Positions 8,701 through 17,323 of a stretch of DNA of 64,000 bases are shown one piece after another (within the stretch, counting starts at the first letter, position 1; each line of letters begins with the position of its first letter). Location of the stretch: contig NZ_LKHV02000001.1 of the NCBI RefSeq assembly GCF_001431315.2, positions 1,488,001 to 1,552,000 on the forward strand. The letters run 5' to 3'. The DNA is from Candidatus Berkiella cookevillensis. Its GTDB lineage: Bacteria; Pseudomonadota; Gammaproteobacteria; Berkiellales; Berkiellaceae. A program made the position numbers and the translations under genes. The notes below the pieces were generated by a model. That model worked only from the letters and a program-made list of their open reading frames with translations. It was not told the DNA's origin and did no database searches.

Positions 8701-9886
8701 TAGCTGGATTCTTCTTAGTAAGCTCTGTTCTTATTTGCTGTTCAATATCTTTATTCTGCTGAGAATGTTTATTTTTTTCTACAATGCTGTTTGCTAATGT
8801 TTCTATCTGTTCATCCGTGAGACCTGATAAAGACTGCATCCATTTATCCATACAATCAGCCATAGCAAAACTTGTAATGGCGCCTCTACTGTGCCCAGTA
8901 ACATTAACTTTTATTTTATTGAGACCATCTGTAATTAATTTGATCATCTCAGGTATAAAATGCATTTCCATTGCTGTAGTGATTCTAGCCTCAATACCAG
9001 ATCCTAATAGATTTCCTGCAACATCACCTTCTGTTACAGCGAGTTTATCATTATGCTTTGAATCATAATGATCTAAATATACTAAAGGTTGATCTAAAGA
9101 CATAACCGCTGTGCCCACCCCTCGCATCAGCATCACACGTTTTTTTTCTTCTAATGCTTTTTGCAGCGCTAAATTACAGAGTACATCTCCACCTTCATAT
9201 ATATCAAAATGCCCCGCAAATAAAGGCGCACCAGCGGTGCCCATGAAGAAGATATTAATATCATTCGTTTTTACTTGCTCTTTATACTTATGTTTGTCTT
9301 CAAGAATCCAACCATCTGCGAACTTTTGATCTCGAGTTCCATTTGAGAGATGGCTGAGACAACTCCGTAATTGTGCCTCTTTTTCTTTTCTGATCAATGT
9401 TCCAATATTGCTTTCTGGATCATGTTTATCCTTAGAAACATCAAAATCTATTGGCGACATTTCTTCTACTAGAGTAAAAAGCCAGCCATTAATGTCAGCA
9501 ATATCATCTTGATTTTGAATCGGTGCTAAGTCTAAATCAGACTTAACACCTAAAATTCTAGCTTGATCAGCAATATTAATACTTTTAAGTGCATCAAACA
9601 TTTCACGCAAAAGCGCCACGTTCATCTTTTTAATAGCTAACTCTAAAATTGTATGGTCATTGATTTCTTGTTGTTGAAGACTTGCATCTTGATTTAAAGT
9701 ATTCAATGACGTAGATATTTTAGACAAATCTAACTCTACCAAATCTATCTGCACAGCAGGCAGAGAACTTGAGCTACTAGAGGAGCTACTGGGGATGCTG
9801 GGGATCCTGGTGTCGGAGCTACTGTTATACAATCTATCAAAACAGGCTCGTTTAAATGCGTCTTCATAGTCTTTGGTAGTAGTCAT
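5705..9886 (-). CDS. 1393-residue protein with an alpha/beta-hydrolase motif and C-terminal ankyrin repeats
   Basis: A very large protein with a Ser-rich N-terminus (about residues 30-43). Near residue 333 it has VTGHSRGAI, a GxSxG nucleophile elbow of the kind found in class-3 lipases and related alpha/beta hydrolases. The preceding segment (FMGTAGAPLFAGHFDIYEGGDV) could form the start of the fold. The middle is helical and charged with no family I recognise. Near residues 1225-1330 are degenerate ankyrin repeats (NDNGETVLHVLAKNGRLDVL; KDGLSPVMCAIFSS). There is no signal peptide and no clear membrane helix. The ending APKKGWW is unusual. A Dot/Icm-type effector with lipase activity is plausible but unproven. 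It is transcribed alone behind a 240-bp intergenic region. Confidence 0.8.
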   Translation of the reverse strand: MTTTKDYEDAFKRACFDRLYNSSSDTRIPSIPSSSSSSSSSLPAVQIDLVELDLSKISTSLNTLNQDASLQQQEINDHTILELAIKKMNVALLREMFDALKSINIADQARILGVKSDLDLAPIQNQDDIADINGWLFTLVEEMSPIDFDVSKDKHDPESNIGTLIRKEKEAQLRSCLSHLSNGTRDQKFADGWILEDKHKYKEQVKTNDINIFFMGTAGAPLFAGHFDIYEGGDVLCNLALQKALEEKKRVMLMRGVGTAVMSLDQPLVYLDHYDSKHNDKLAVTEGDVAGNLLGSGIEARITTAMEMHFIPEMIKLITDGLNKIKVNVTGHSRGAITSFAMADCMDKWMQSLSGLTDEQIETLANSIVEKNKHSQQNKDIEQQIRTELTKKNPAIEQKEITTALKQNQAIEQQNIIAALKKIRNNEIQLKTKLLAYDPVEGRAGLGNVKDGYLGWTANYNLPIYGQSIAFTYEEMPSTVADAFILLADADYREAFQPTIPTFEPTTKQKVMSVVGGHGTMKGNLSDHSNNGQDSYKIAQTSRFIKEAGRASIEFNRADAIEYLFADNLPSFQTTTLFNIFSANSNVADNVSYFLVNDKYDKNDFPKGYTRTKQAFLTALGKSTEDFESEYGPIFLKLKTNAQFSDADTLKIQNFFTECKLKMAADSNLTKQLYFLLKKDIYEIYFNPNDPEKQKLLGDWFKEMKLDTTNVSRRIKLLTTDSEGERYIWVRDNDNKKEYMQLSKRYPNLEFQPKKQMWYPETSYVGGVDSSKRAHKFNNPYWFDFENYFLSRGISTERMTDTLMSTSMQFLDLNEIGMRLLYAPSHPELLRAFEEKSAAFIKHVQENADYPDDIKTEIIAVFKMKAIYQYKMEEAFINDLIHNNSVQINTVDQKMHNYQLETISRLVSQYPEELGATSRKYGKILKEVQKLLKEGKEKKWITEVMAADGEFGAATMVGTGRYDFLGKPIPSDVTKLLNDDGIIQQYIQLSRQIDKYVKAIYKNEMLGYNTKLGAYFGGVFFSKVNSASFKKALKEIHADLSRLSIAEPDAQEKLNVLENQLRQISEANKKDAGSLIEKSTLQRYDLAKEIIKKISHTPNSEESKEAQINRVLSEECGNRSANPNDVLCEVFLQCLKKNETLVYSKKILNSELWENMKKSPRAKSLLQEVLNRDATPFNQGLIRDLVNKDFEHDLFNGAVLHEIVLIDKIADLVVGLLKTAEGKAQCNALNDNGETVLHVLAKNGRLDVLNAIENCEDLKVPRGGSWNISGKLYDGIYSVFGANLGANGLKIVENKDGLSPVMCAIFSSTAANYADVCGVIELLAGKTVNAEGDDKITKYKELAQHLQDKSPEERDALKEKFKQDKNLDGLLAACNPTQSSSSSNAVAPKKGWW

Positions 9887-10126
9887 TTTTTTATCCTCTA
9901 TTCAACGTTTAATAGTTTGTCTGCCAAAAATTGATTTAGTTCAAATAAATTAAAGTGAGTGAACGATCACCTTATTAATTTATCGATAATTTAGAAAAAC
10001 CTCAATAAAATCAAGATAAAAGGTAGCTCAAGAAATATATTTGGATACACAGCTGACAAAGGGGTTGAATTAACGGACAAGCGGTTGTAATATAACTAAC
10101 CTATTTTTTTTGGAGGATATATACAC

Positions 10127-10984
10127 ATGATAGATAAGTTGAAACTTCTAAGAGCAATGCAAGCCAAGGATTCGGCCATAGCTATAGCAGAAATTAATTC
10201 AGCAGATATAGCATCAGCAGAAATTAATTCAGCAGATATAGCATCTCTTAACTTCTATTTTAAAGAAAATTCAGCTGCATCAAATGAATATACGCTACTT
10301 CACTATGCTGTACAGTGTCAGTTACCAGAGGTTGTTGACGCCCTTCTAAAGAAAGGCATGGATCCAGAAATTAAATCATTAGGAGAGCGCAAACACGGTG
10401 CGTTTTTGGAAACACCCTTACATACAGCCGTGAGACAATTGCTTTATTATATTAGCAATGAGGCAGAAAAAATATCAATGCTTCGTATTATTGAGATACT
10501 ATTAAGTCAAAGTCCTAATACTCGATTAGCGCTGAATGGGGATCAAGCTACCCCTATCCATCTGGCAACTTATAATGAAAAAGCATTGTCTGCCTTGAAA
10601 TTATTTTTTAATCCACGCTTTCCTGGAGTGGACATTAATCTTACAAATAGTTACGGATCTACACTATTGCACAAAGCTGCTGTTTGTAATAACGCTCCTG
10701 CATTAAAATTCTTACTCAAGATGCGAGCAAATCCAAGACTATATAATCATGCTGGAAAGTTAGCAATTGATTCAGCAAGAAAAGGAACAGAAATACACAA
10801 TATATTGAAGCCATATCATGAAACAGTTAGAAGTCTTCAAACTTTATGCTTTTACAAACTTTATCAAGAAAAAGCACAAGTAGTAAATATAATTCCCGTC
10901 ACATTAGCTCGACGCTTTGAGGAGATCTCGCTGGAAATTCAAAGCCAAGAAGAGGCACGTAGGCGTGCTACATTGTTGTCATAG
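10127..10984 (+). CDS. Ankyrin-repeat protein
   Basis: This 285-residue protein has about four to five ankyrin repeats between residues 45 and 220 (YTLLHYAVQCQLPEVVDALL; ETPLHTAVRQL; ATPIHLATYNE; STLLHKAAVCNNAPALKFLL) and a charged helical tail. A clear Shine-Dalgarno sequence (GGAGG, about 10111) precedes the ATG. Residues 21-40 are a tandem duplication of a 10-residue unit (AEINSADIAS twice), encoded by a 30-bp direct repeat. No signal peptide is seen, so it acts in the cytoplasm or is secreted without Sec. It probably mediates protein-protein contacts; the target is unknown. Confidence 0.85.
   Translation: MIDKLKLLRAMQAKDSAIAIAEINSADIASAEINSADIASLNFYFKENSAASNEYTLLHYAVQCQLPEVVDALLKKGMDPEIKSLGERKHGAFLETPLHTAVRQLLYYISNEAEKISMLRIIEILLSQSPNTRLALNGDQATPIHLATYNEKALSALKLFFNPRFPGVDINLTNSYGSTLLHKAAVCNNAPALKFLLKMRANPRLYNHAGKLAIDSARKGTEIHNILKPYHETVRSLQTLCFYKLYQEKAQVVNIIPVTLARRFEEISLEIQSQEEARRRATLLS
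10187..10246 (+). repeat. 30-bp tandem duplication inside the ankyrin gene
   Basis: Two adjacent 30-bp copies (10187-10216 and 10217-10246) differ only at the last base. The unit is in frame and duplicates ten residues. Near identity points to recent replication slippage. Confidence 0.95.
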
Positions 10985-11016
10985 CTTGAAGTAAATATGG
11001 AAGTTATTCTACCTTG

Positions 11017-11050
11017 TTTTAAAACAGCCAATCTATTGGCTGTTTTAAAA
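11017..11050. terminator. Bidirectional terminator-type hairpin between convergent genes
   Basis: A perfect 16-bp inverted repeat (TTTTAAAACAGCCAAT at 11017-11032, its complement at 11035-11050, 2-nt gap) sits between the ankyrin gene and the convergent gene ending at 11102. The A/T-rich outer bases make it usable as a terminator on either strand. Confidence 0.8.
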
Positions 11051-11101
11051 TAACGAAGTTAAAGAAGCAGAGCTTAGGAATGCTGACTTTTACTAGAAAA
11101 A

Positions 11102-11410
11102 CTATCCAGCTTCACTCTCATCTTTTTCATTTTCAATCCAGTTGGTTAAAGCAGTAATAATTTTATTGGCTTGATCAATACTAGAGATATTAAATTTAGA
11201 TTTCTGAAAATATTCATTATTACGTTTCTGGTAACGACGAATTGTAAATTTTGCAGGGCCATAAGCTTGATCTTTTTTGTTCCAATCCTGATATTTAAAT
11301 ATGACGGTAGCCCACGCACCCTTGGTTAAAATTACTTTATCCAACTCATTTACGGTTACCACACCGTCTTCTTCATATTTTATAGTAATATCATCTACAA
11401 CGGATGCCAT
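11102..11410 (-). CDS. Conserved small protein of unknown function
   Basis: The 102-residue product (KYEEDGVVTVNELDKVILTKGAWATVIFKYQDW in two overlapping blocks, then FTIRRYQKRNNEYFQKSKFNIS) resembles a conserved uncharacterised gammaproteobacterial protein I recall from other genomes. The shared features are the KGAWAT-[IV]-[LF]-[FK] and IRRYQKR motifs. It has no signal peptide or membrane helix and is mixed alpha/beta. It lies 27 bp downstream of a small membrane protein gene on the same strand, so the two are probably one transcript. Function is unknown. Confidence 0.8.
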   Translation of the reverse strand: MASVVDDITIKYEEDGVVTVNELDKVILTKGAWATVIFKYQDWNKKDQAYGPAKFTIRRYQKRNNEYFQKSKFNISSIDQANKIITALTNWIENEKDESEAG

Positions 11411-11437
11411 TGTTCATACCCTCTTTATAATTAAGGC

Positions 11438-11716
11438 CTAATGTTTTGATTTTTCGCTTAAGCGAGATAGCAGGAAGTTTACTAAGGTACCTGAAAGAAT
11501 GGAAGCAATTAAACCACCTCGCAATAAAAACAATGCAAATTGTGTCACCGTAAATCCATGCAAGCCATATGTCATCATACCAACTATAATATAGGCAAAT
11601 AACGGTAAGGTGCACCCTATCAGAAAATAATATTTGTATTTTTTCGTGACGGCAAACAACAACATGATTGCATAGGCAATCGCAATGAAATTCAGAACAA
11701 TAAAAAATGGCGGCAT
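11438..11716 (-). CDS. Small integral membrane protein
   Basis: The 92-residue product has three predicted transmembrane helices: about residues 4-22 (FIVLNFIAIAYAIMLLFAV), 28-50 (YYFLIGCTLPLFAYIIVGMM) and 58-82 (FALFLLRGGLIASILSGTLV). A short basic cytoplasmic tail follows. A longer overlapping frame on the same strand has poorer composition and is treated as a shadow. It is likely co-transcribed with the conserved gene 27 bp downstream. Function is unknown. Confidence 0.75.
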   Translation of the reverse strand: MPPFFIVLNFIAIAYAIMLLFAVTKKYKYYFLIGCTLPLFAYIIVGMMTYGLHGFTVTQFALFLLRGGLIASILSGTLVNFLLSRLSEKSKH

Positions 11717-11800
11717 AGATTATCAATCCTTACCTTAAAAAAGCATTTTCAATGCGAATGTCGATCAGTTAAGAGTCAATGGGCATTTAATAGAATTATA

Positions 11801-11965
11801 AATGAGCGAAGCGAATTGATTGTCTTTCTTTGTTATCAAAGAAAGAGGCGCCTTTGGTGCAGAGAAGGATTTTTAATAAAGATTAAAAAAAATCCATCTG
11901 CTCACTAACGTGAGCTTCTTCCCTTGATTCCAAGGGAAGACAATCATTCACTTCGTTCATTTCTT
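11801..11965 (-). repeat. Hairpin-rich interspersed repeat, family R, copy A
   Basis: The ends form an imperfect terminal inverted repeat of about 27 bp (AAATGAGCGAAGCGAATTGA at left, the complement of AAATGAACGAAGTGAATGAT at right). Internal palindromes include CTTTCTTTG/CAAAGAAAG, GCTCA/TGAGC and CTTCCCTTG/CAAGGGAAG. It fills most of the 275-bp gap before the Sel1 gene. A second copy in opposite orientation is at 15688-15842. No ORF is present. Confidence 0.85.
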
Positions 11966-11991
11966 AACTAACTGGCATTGCATATTCAATG

Positions 11992-13938
11992 TTAGAACTT
12001 GATATCAAATTCATCTGTCAAAAGTTGCTGCATAAGCTCGTCGGACAAATCACTTCCCTGCGTTAGTTGCTCTGGTGTCAATTTCTCCATGAGCTGATCA
12101 CGAGCCTCTTGAATTGCTGCCCCAGAACCAACAGATGCAATTTTTAACCAAGCATATGCTTTCACAAGATCTTTGGCAACACCATTGCCTTCTTGATAAC
12201 AAAGCGCCAAACGATATTGAGCATTGTTATCCCCCTTCATTGCGGCCTTTTCAAATAATTCAAATGCTTTTTGAGGATTTTTTTCTACACCTTGCCCATT
12301 AAGATAGCTCATCCCTAGTTCATATTGAGCACCAAAATGATTTTGTTCAGCAGCCATTGTAAAATATTGTGCAGCTTTCACCTCATCTTTCTCAATACCA
12401 TTACCATTTCTATAGCGAATTCCCAGGTTATATTGAGAATCTTTGTATCCTTTGTTGGCAGCCTCTGTAAGCCAACGAATCGATTCTTTGTCATTAAAAT
12501 CTGTGCCAAGTCCTTCTGCATAAAATCGAGCAAGTTCATTTTGTGCTGGACCATACCCCATTTCCGCAGCTTTTGTATAGGCTTCAAAGGCCTTAACATA
12601 GCTTTGCTCTTGATTCAAACCATCTCTAAAGCAATTGCCTAAATAGTAAAAACCTTCAACAAAATTTAATTGCGCTGCTTTTTCAAACCACACACAGGCT
12701 TGCTTAGGATTTTCAGGATAGCCGTACAAACCCTTTAAATAAGCTTTACCCATATAAACAACAGCATCAGGATAACGATGCGCCAAAGCCTTCTTTAACC
12801 AATCATTGGCTTTGTTTTGTTCTTCAATCGTACCATAACCTTCTGTGAGGTAGAGAAACACTTTAAACTCAGCGGCTGGCACCTGTTTATTGGCTGCTTT
12901 TTTTAACCAGTCAAAGGCTTTAAGTTTGCTTTGCTCAACACCCCAACCATTTTCATATGAAATACCCATTTCATACATCGCCGGACCATAATTATTTTTC
13001 GCGGCTTGCTCATATAACTCAAGTGATCGCTGATAACTCTGTTTAACACCATCACCATCTCTGTATAATTTAGCCAATGCTACTTTAGCATCCATCGATC
13101 CTGATTGTGCTGCTTGAATTGTCCACTTAACATATTCAGCATCATCTGCGGTAACTCCAAGACCTTCTTTATATGATTTTGCAACTTTAAGTTGCCCTTG
13201 TGTATAATTTAATTGTGCTGATTGAAGGTAATATTTAAAAGCTTCTTCAGCATTTTTATCTACCCCCAATCCTGATTCATAAGAAACACCTATCGCAAAA
13301 ATAGCTGGCGCATATTTTTGCGATGCTGCTTTTTGAAACCATTGCATAGCTGCATGATTGTTTTGTTTCTCTCCCAACCCTTTACTATAGGCCAAACCAA
13401 TTGCATACTCTGCTGGCGCATAGCGTTGATCTGCGGCTTTCTTTAACCACATATTTGCCATTTTATAGTTAATATCAACCCCTAAACCTTGACTATACAT
13501 AAGCCCTAAATTATAAGAGGATGGTGCATGACCACTATCTGCAGCCTTACTAAACCAATTCATTGCCTGCCTATAATTGATACGGGTGCCAACACCTTTT
13601 AAATAACATTGAGCAAGATTATATTGTGCATTCAAATGTCCTTGCTCCGCAGCTTTTATAAACCAACTCAGTGCAATTTTTGGATTAGTATCTACATAAA
13701 CACCTTCCAAATAAAATACCCCTAAAGTGTATTGTGCTTCTGCACCGCCACGTTTTGCAGCGGTATTAACCATTTCAAATTGCTCGGGTGTAACCGCAGA
13801 ATTATCTGTTGTAATGGCTTGATACTCAATGCCACTATTTATATCACTCCCAATATCTTCTGCAAGTGCCATAAAACTCACACCACTGGTAAAGACAATA
13901 CCGCCCAGCATAGATAATAGTCTAAATTTTGACAGCAT
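11992..13938 (-). CDS. Exported Sel1-repeat (SLR) protein
   Basis: The product is about 648 residues. A signal peptide (hydrophobic stretch LLSMLGGIVFTSGVSFMALA, cleavage before EDIGS) precedes roughly fifteen Sel1-like repeats of 36 residues of the form A-x-x-x-Y-x-L-G-x-x-Y-x-x-G-x-G-V. These build an alpha-solenoid for protein-protein contacts, comparable to Legionella EnhC/LpnE-type proteins. I chose ATG 13938 because GAGGAA lies about 6 bp before it; the upstream ATG at 13956 would put charged residues ahead of the signal peptide. It is divergent from a second Sel1 gene, with 108 bp between the starts. Location is likely periplasmic or outer-membrane. Confidence 0.88.
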   Translation of the reverse strand: MLSKFRLLSMLGGIVFTSGVSFMALAEDIGSDINSGIEYQAITTDNSAVTPEQFEMVNTAAKRGGAEAQYTLGVFYLEGVYVDTNPKIALSWFIKAAEQGHLNAQYNLAQCYLKGVGTRINYRQAMNWFSKAADSGHAPSSYNLGLMYSQGLGVDINYKMANMWLKKAADQRYAPAEYAIGLAYSKGLGEKQNNHAAMQWFQKAASQKYAPAIFAIGVSYESGLGVDKNAEEAFKYYLQSAQLNYTQGQLKVAKSYKEGLGVTADDAEYVKWTIQAAQSGSMDAKVALAKLYRDGDGVKQSYQRSLELYEQAAKNNYGPAMYEMGISYENGWGVEQSKLKAFDWLKKAANKQVPAAEFKVFLYLTEGYGTIEEQNKANDWLKKALAHRYPDAVVYMGKAYLKGLYGYPENPKQACVWFEKAAQLNFVEGFYYLGNCFRDGLNQEQSYVKAFEAYTKAAEMGYGPAQNELARFYAEGLGTDFNDKESIRWLTEAANKGYKDSQYNLGIRYRNGNGIEKDEVKAAQYFTMAAEQNHFGAQYELGMSYLNGQGVEKNPQKAFELFEKAAMKGDNNAQYRLALCYQEGNGVAKDLVKAYAWLKIASVGSGAAIQEARDQLMEKLTPEQLTQGSDLSDELMQQLLTDEFDIKF

Positions 13939-14046
13939 GTTTTTTTCCTCAACCATTAGCTAAAATGATAAAAACCAACTATTAATTTAAAGTGTAAAGC
14001 ATTAAAAAAATTTTTTCTCTTAAAATGGAATTTAGGTGATAAAAAA

Positions 14047-15624
14047 GTGGATATTTTATCAATTATCTGGAAAAAAAGTATTATCAAAAGAGTGTCAACA
14101 CTCTTTATTTTAAATTTGATGATATCCTCTCCATTAATGGCTGCTGATTTTGGCAGTTATTTTGATAAAAAAAATTGTACCACCGATCAACCACTGGGCA
14201 AAAAATCACCTTGCGCACCAACAAAAGAGTTATATACCTACAATCAAGATTCTGAACTTGGGCACTTACTTCTCAATAAAACGGACAAGATATCAAAGCA
14301 AAAAGCAATTACACATCTTACTAAAGCAGCCAACCAAGGTGATATAAAATCACAATATACCTTAGGCATCATCTATCTTGGAAATTATGGTTTCCCAACA
14401 GATTATTTAAAAGCAGAAAATTTTTTTCAACTTGCAGCCCATCAAGGTAATGCAGACTCTCAATTTGAATTAGCAAATCTTTATCGCCTAAAAATAGAAC
14501 CACTGAATAATAAATCTCTTGCCTTCTATTGGTTGCAAAAAGCAGCTGAGAATAGCCACATTGAAGCAATGTATCAATTCGCCCAAGAATATGAAATGGG
14601 GGAGAATATTCAATACAATCCCAATACAGCTTTCTATTGGTATTTACGCGCAGCGGAAGCCAATCATAGACTTGCGCAATATCAAATCGCCAAGCGATAT
14701 GAATCTGGCACTGGCGCTAGACTAGATTTATCACAAGCTTTTTATTGGTATGAAAAAGCGGCCTTTCAAAATTTGCCTGAAGCACAATATCAAGTTGCAA
14801 AAATGTATGAAACAGGCACTGGGATTCATGCGAATCCAACGGAAGCACTTATTTGGTATCAAAGAGCCGCAGATAATCATCAAGCCGACGCGCAAGTAAG
14901 ACTGGCTGAAAGTTACGATCGAGGCATATTGACGCCAATCAACCATACGGTATCTCATTATTGGTATTGCGAGGCTGCAAAACAACAGTTGCCGAATGCA
15001 CAGTATCAATGTGGTAGTTGGTATACAATTGGTAAAGGTATTGCGATAGATTATGAGAAAGCAATTTTTTGGCTTAAACAATCAGCAGAACAAGATGATG
15101 TTCCGTCGCAAGCACTCCTAGGAAAAATTTACTATAACGCAGGACCACATCAGGATTACGCGCAAGCTAAATATTGGTTGGCAAAAGCTGCTAACAACAA
15201 TGATGCTATGAGCCAATATACCCTAGGTCAAATGTATTGGAACGGAACAGGCGTTGAACAAAACTTTCAGCAAAGCATCCGATACATTCAAATGGCTGCC
15301 AATAATGGATTAGTCTTGGCTCAAGCTCAACTGGGGCTTGCTTATCATCAAGGATTGGGAACCCCTAAAAATTATCAAGCCGCTGCTAAGTGGTATAGAA
15401 AAGCTGCCTATCAGCAAAACAGTCAAGCACAATTTAATTTATCAATGCTTTATTTTCAAGGTAAAGGTGTGAAAAAAAACATGAAGCGTGCTTACGCTTG
15501 GGCTGATTTAGCTGCAAAAAATGGTGAAGCAGATGCAGCCTATGCGCGTCAAAAAATAAGTCATTTATTCACACAGCCTGAATTAGAACAAGCGCAGCAA
15601 TTAACGCAATCACTAGTGAAGTAA
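14047..15624 (+). CDS. Exported Sel1-repeat (SLR) protein
   Basis: A 525-residue protein starting at GTG 14047 with AGGTG about 9 bp upstream. An N-terminal signal sequence (hydrophobic VSTLFILNLMISSPLMA, cleavage near residue 32) is followed by about eleven Sel1 repeats (for example LAQYQIAKRYESGTGARLD and LAQAQLGLAYHQGLGTP). Cysteines at the mature N-terminus (KKNC, KKSPC) may form a disulfide in the periplasm. Its repeats carry more aromatic residues (FYWYLRAAE) than those of the divergent partner, so the two are related but not recent duplicates. The shared 108-bp promoter region suggests coordinate expression. Confidence 0.87.
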   Translation: MDILSIIWKKSIIKRVSTLFILNLMISSPLMAADFGSYFDKKNCTTDQPLGKKSPCAPTKELYTYNQDSELGHLLLNKTDKISKQKAITHLTKAANQGDIKSQYTLGIIYLGNYGFPTDYLKAENFFQLAAHQGNADSQFELANLYRLKIEPLNNKSLAFYWLQKAAENSHIEAMYQFAQEYEMGENIQYNPNTAFYWYLRAAEANHRLAQYQIAKRYESGTGARLDLSQAFYWYEKAAFQNLPEAQYQVAKMYETGTGIHANPTEALIWYQRAADNHQADAQVRLAESYDRGILTPINHTVSHYWYCEAAKQQLPNAQYQCGSWYTIGKGIAIDYEKAIFWLKQSAEQDDVPSQALLGKIYYNAGPHQDYAQAKYWLAKAANNNDAMSQYTLGQMYWNGTGVEQNFQQSIRYIQMAANNGLVLAQAQLGLAYHQGLGTPKNYQAAAKWYRKAAYQQNSQAQFNLSMLYFQGKGVKKNMKRAYAWADLAAKNGEADAAYARQKISHLFTQPELEQAQQLTQSLVK

Positions 15625-15687
15625 GTTGCCTGTAATTCTCTAAATTTTTAAATGAATAAAGAAAATAAAAATGTCTTTACTCATAAG

Positions 15688-15842
15688 AAATGAACGAAGT
15701 GAATGATTGTCTTCCCTTGGAGTCAAGGGAAGAGGCTCAACAAAAGTTGAGCAGATGGATTTTTTAAATCTTTATTAAAATCCCTCCGCCGCAGACGGCG
15801 ACTCCCTTTGATTCCAAAGGGAGCATACAGCGCTTTGCGCCA
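15688..15842 (+). repeat. Hairpin-rich interspersed repeat, family R, copy B
   Basis: The first 100 bp closely match the complement of copy A at 11801-11965, including AATGAACGAAGTGAATGATT and the segment ending GAGCAGATGGATTTTTT. The distal part diverges (GCCGCAGACGGCG; CCCTTTGATTCCAAAGGG) but keeps the same series of hairpins. It lies between the convergent Sel1 and ispG genes and may also terminate transcription. Confidence 0.82.
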
Positions 15843-15883
15843 CTGAGGAATAACTTAATAAACTATCATTTAAGCAATCAGCA

Positions 15884-17143
15884 TTATACTTCTAATGCCA
15901 CTTTTGCGCCAAAACGCTCAGAAACATAATTTTCAACGATATCTTTAAATTCAGCAGCAATATTATTGCCTCTTAATATCTTGAATTTTTTACCATCGAC
16001 AAAGACAGGTGCTGCAGGGCTTTCACCCGTTCCTGGTAAACTAATACCAATATCAGCATGTTTACTTTCACCAGGGCCATTTACAACGCATCCCATGACC
16101 GCAACCGTCATATTTTCAACACCAGGAAATTGATTTTTCCAAATGGGCATCTGTGTGCGGAGGTATTGCTGAATAGATTGAGCAAGCTCTTGAAAAAGAC
16201 TGCTCGTTGTACGACCACACCCAGGGCAAGCGGTCACCATTGGAGAGAAAGCGCGCAAATCTAAAGATTGTAATATTTCCTGACACACTCTTACTTCTTG
16301 TGTTCTATCACCACCTGGCTCTGGGGTGAGTGAGGCACGAATGGTGTCGCCAATGCCTTGTTGTAACAATAAAGCAAATGCAGCTGCTGTGGCCACAATG
16401 CCTTTGCTACTCATACCAGCTTCCGTTAAACCTAAATGCAAAGCATAATTACTGCGTTTTGCGAGTTCTAAATAGATTTTAACAAGCTCTTGTACTCTAC
16501 TGACTTTACAAGCCAAAATAATTTTATCTTTCTGCATGCCCATACTTTCTGCTCGTTGAGCAGATGTCAAAGCAGAAAGAACCAATGCTTCTCTTGTAAT
16601 TGCTTCTGTGGATTTTGGATTTATGCTTTTAGCGTTTTGATCCATTAATCGAACAACTAAGTCTTGATCTAAACTTCCCCAATTCACGCCAATGCGCACA
16701 GGTTTATCATTTTTCAAAGCAACTTCAATCATCGTTGAAAAATTTGGATCGTGCTTATCGCCAAAGCCAACATTACCAGGATTAATGCGATATTTTGCCA
16801 AAGCAGTTGCACACTCTGGATATTCTGTTAACAAGGTATGACCAATATAATGAAAGTCACCAACAATAACCGGCTTTTCCCATCCAAGTTGAACTAATTT
16901 ATCTCGAATATAAGGGACTGCTTTTGCGGCTTGTGGATTGTTAACAGTAATTCTGACAATCTCAGAACCTGCTTGCCAAAGCTCAAAACACTGTTGGGCT
17001 GTTGCCTCAACATCAGCTGTATCTGTATTTGTCATGGACTGCACAACGATTGGCGCCCCGCCACCAATAATGATGCCCCCTACATTGACAGGAACAGTTG
17101 TATGGCGTTTTATTGCAAAATCTTGCTCATCTTGGTTGTTCAT
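15884..17143 (-). CDS. ispG: 4-hydroxy-3-methylbut-2-enyl diphosphate synthase (flavodoxin)
   Basis: IspG (GcpE) converts MEcPP to HMBPP in the MEP isoprenoid pathway in the cytoplasm. The protein has the TIM-barrel start [21 protein letters not shown] with [14 protein letters not shown], and LGLTEAG. The three iron-sulfur cysteines are in CPGCGR and [10 protein letters not shown], followed by the conserved catalytic Glu. I set the start at ATG 17143 ([16 protein letters not shown]), giving 419 residues. The frame is open to 17302, but the extra 53 residues are not part of the family. Sequence and length are otherwise normal. Confidence 0.93.
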   Translation of the reverse strand: MNNQDEQDFAIKRHTTVPVNVGGIIIGGGAPIVVQSMTNTDTADVEATAQQCFELWQAGSEIVRITVNNPQAAKAVPYIRDKLVQLGWEKPVIVGDFHYIGHTLLTEYPECATALAKYRINPGNVGFGDKHDPNFSTMIEVALKNDKPVRIGVNWGSLDQDLVVRLMDQNAKSINPKSTEAITREALVLSALTSAQRAESMGMQKDKIILACKVSRVQELVKIYLELAKRSNYALHLGLTEAGMSSKGIVATAAAFALLLQQGIGDTIRASLTPEPGGDRTQEVRVCQEILQSLDLRAFSPMVTACPGCGRTTSSLFQELAQSIQQYLRTQMPIWKNQFPGVENMTVAVMGCVVNGPGESKHADIGISLPGTGESPAAPVFVDGKKFKILRGNNIAAEFKDIVENYVSERFGAKVALEV

Positions 17144-17263
17144 TTTCAATACTAACTCATGTTGTAAAACTTTGCATAGAATAGCAAATTTTAGTACAGA
17201 GTTAAAATCTAATACTAAAAATGCATCTGTTGTGGGTATATTAAGATCAAAGGCGAAGATACT

Positions 17264-17313
17264 AGAAGCTGTCTCAAAAGCAGCAACTTTTGGGTTCAGC
17301 ATTTTGAGACAGC
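17264..17313. repeat. Inverted repeat between ispG and the upstream membrane-protein gene
   Basis: GCTGTCTCAAAA (17268-17279) and its complement TTTTGAGACAGC (17302-17313) form 12-bp perfect arms around a 22-nt loop, with partial matching outward (AGAAGC). There is no T-run beside it on the minus strand, so a terminator role is uncertain. It lies upstream of the ispG start. Confidence 0.6.
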
Positions 17314-17323
17314 GCTTCTATTT

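Noticed and set aside
11391..11726. A longer ORF overlapping the small membrane protein on the same strand
   Set aside because: Its translation is rich in Cys, His and Tyr without membrane or domain pattern, while the 11438-11716 frame gives clean transmembrane helices.
17144..17302. A 53-residue N-terminal extension of IspG
   Set aside because: The IspG family begins near [16 protein letters not shown]; the extension includes an inverted repeat and lacks family similarity.
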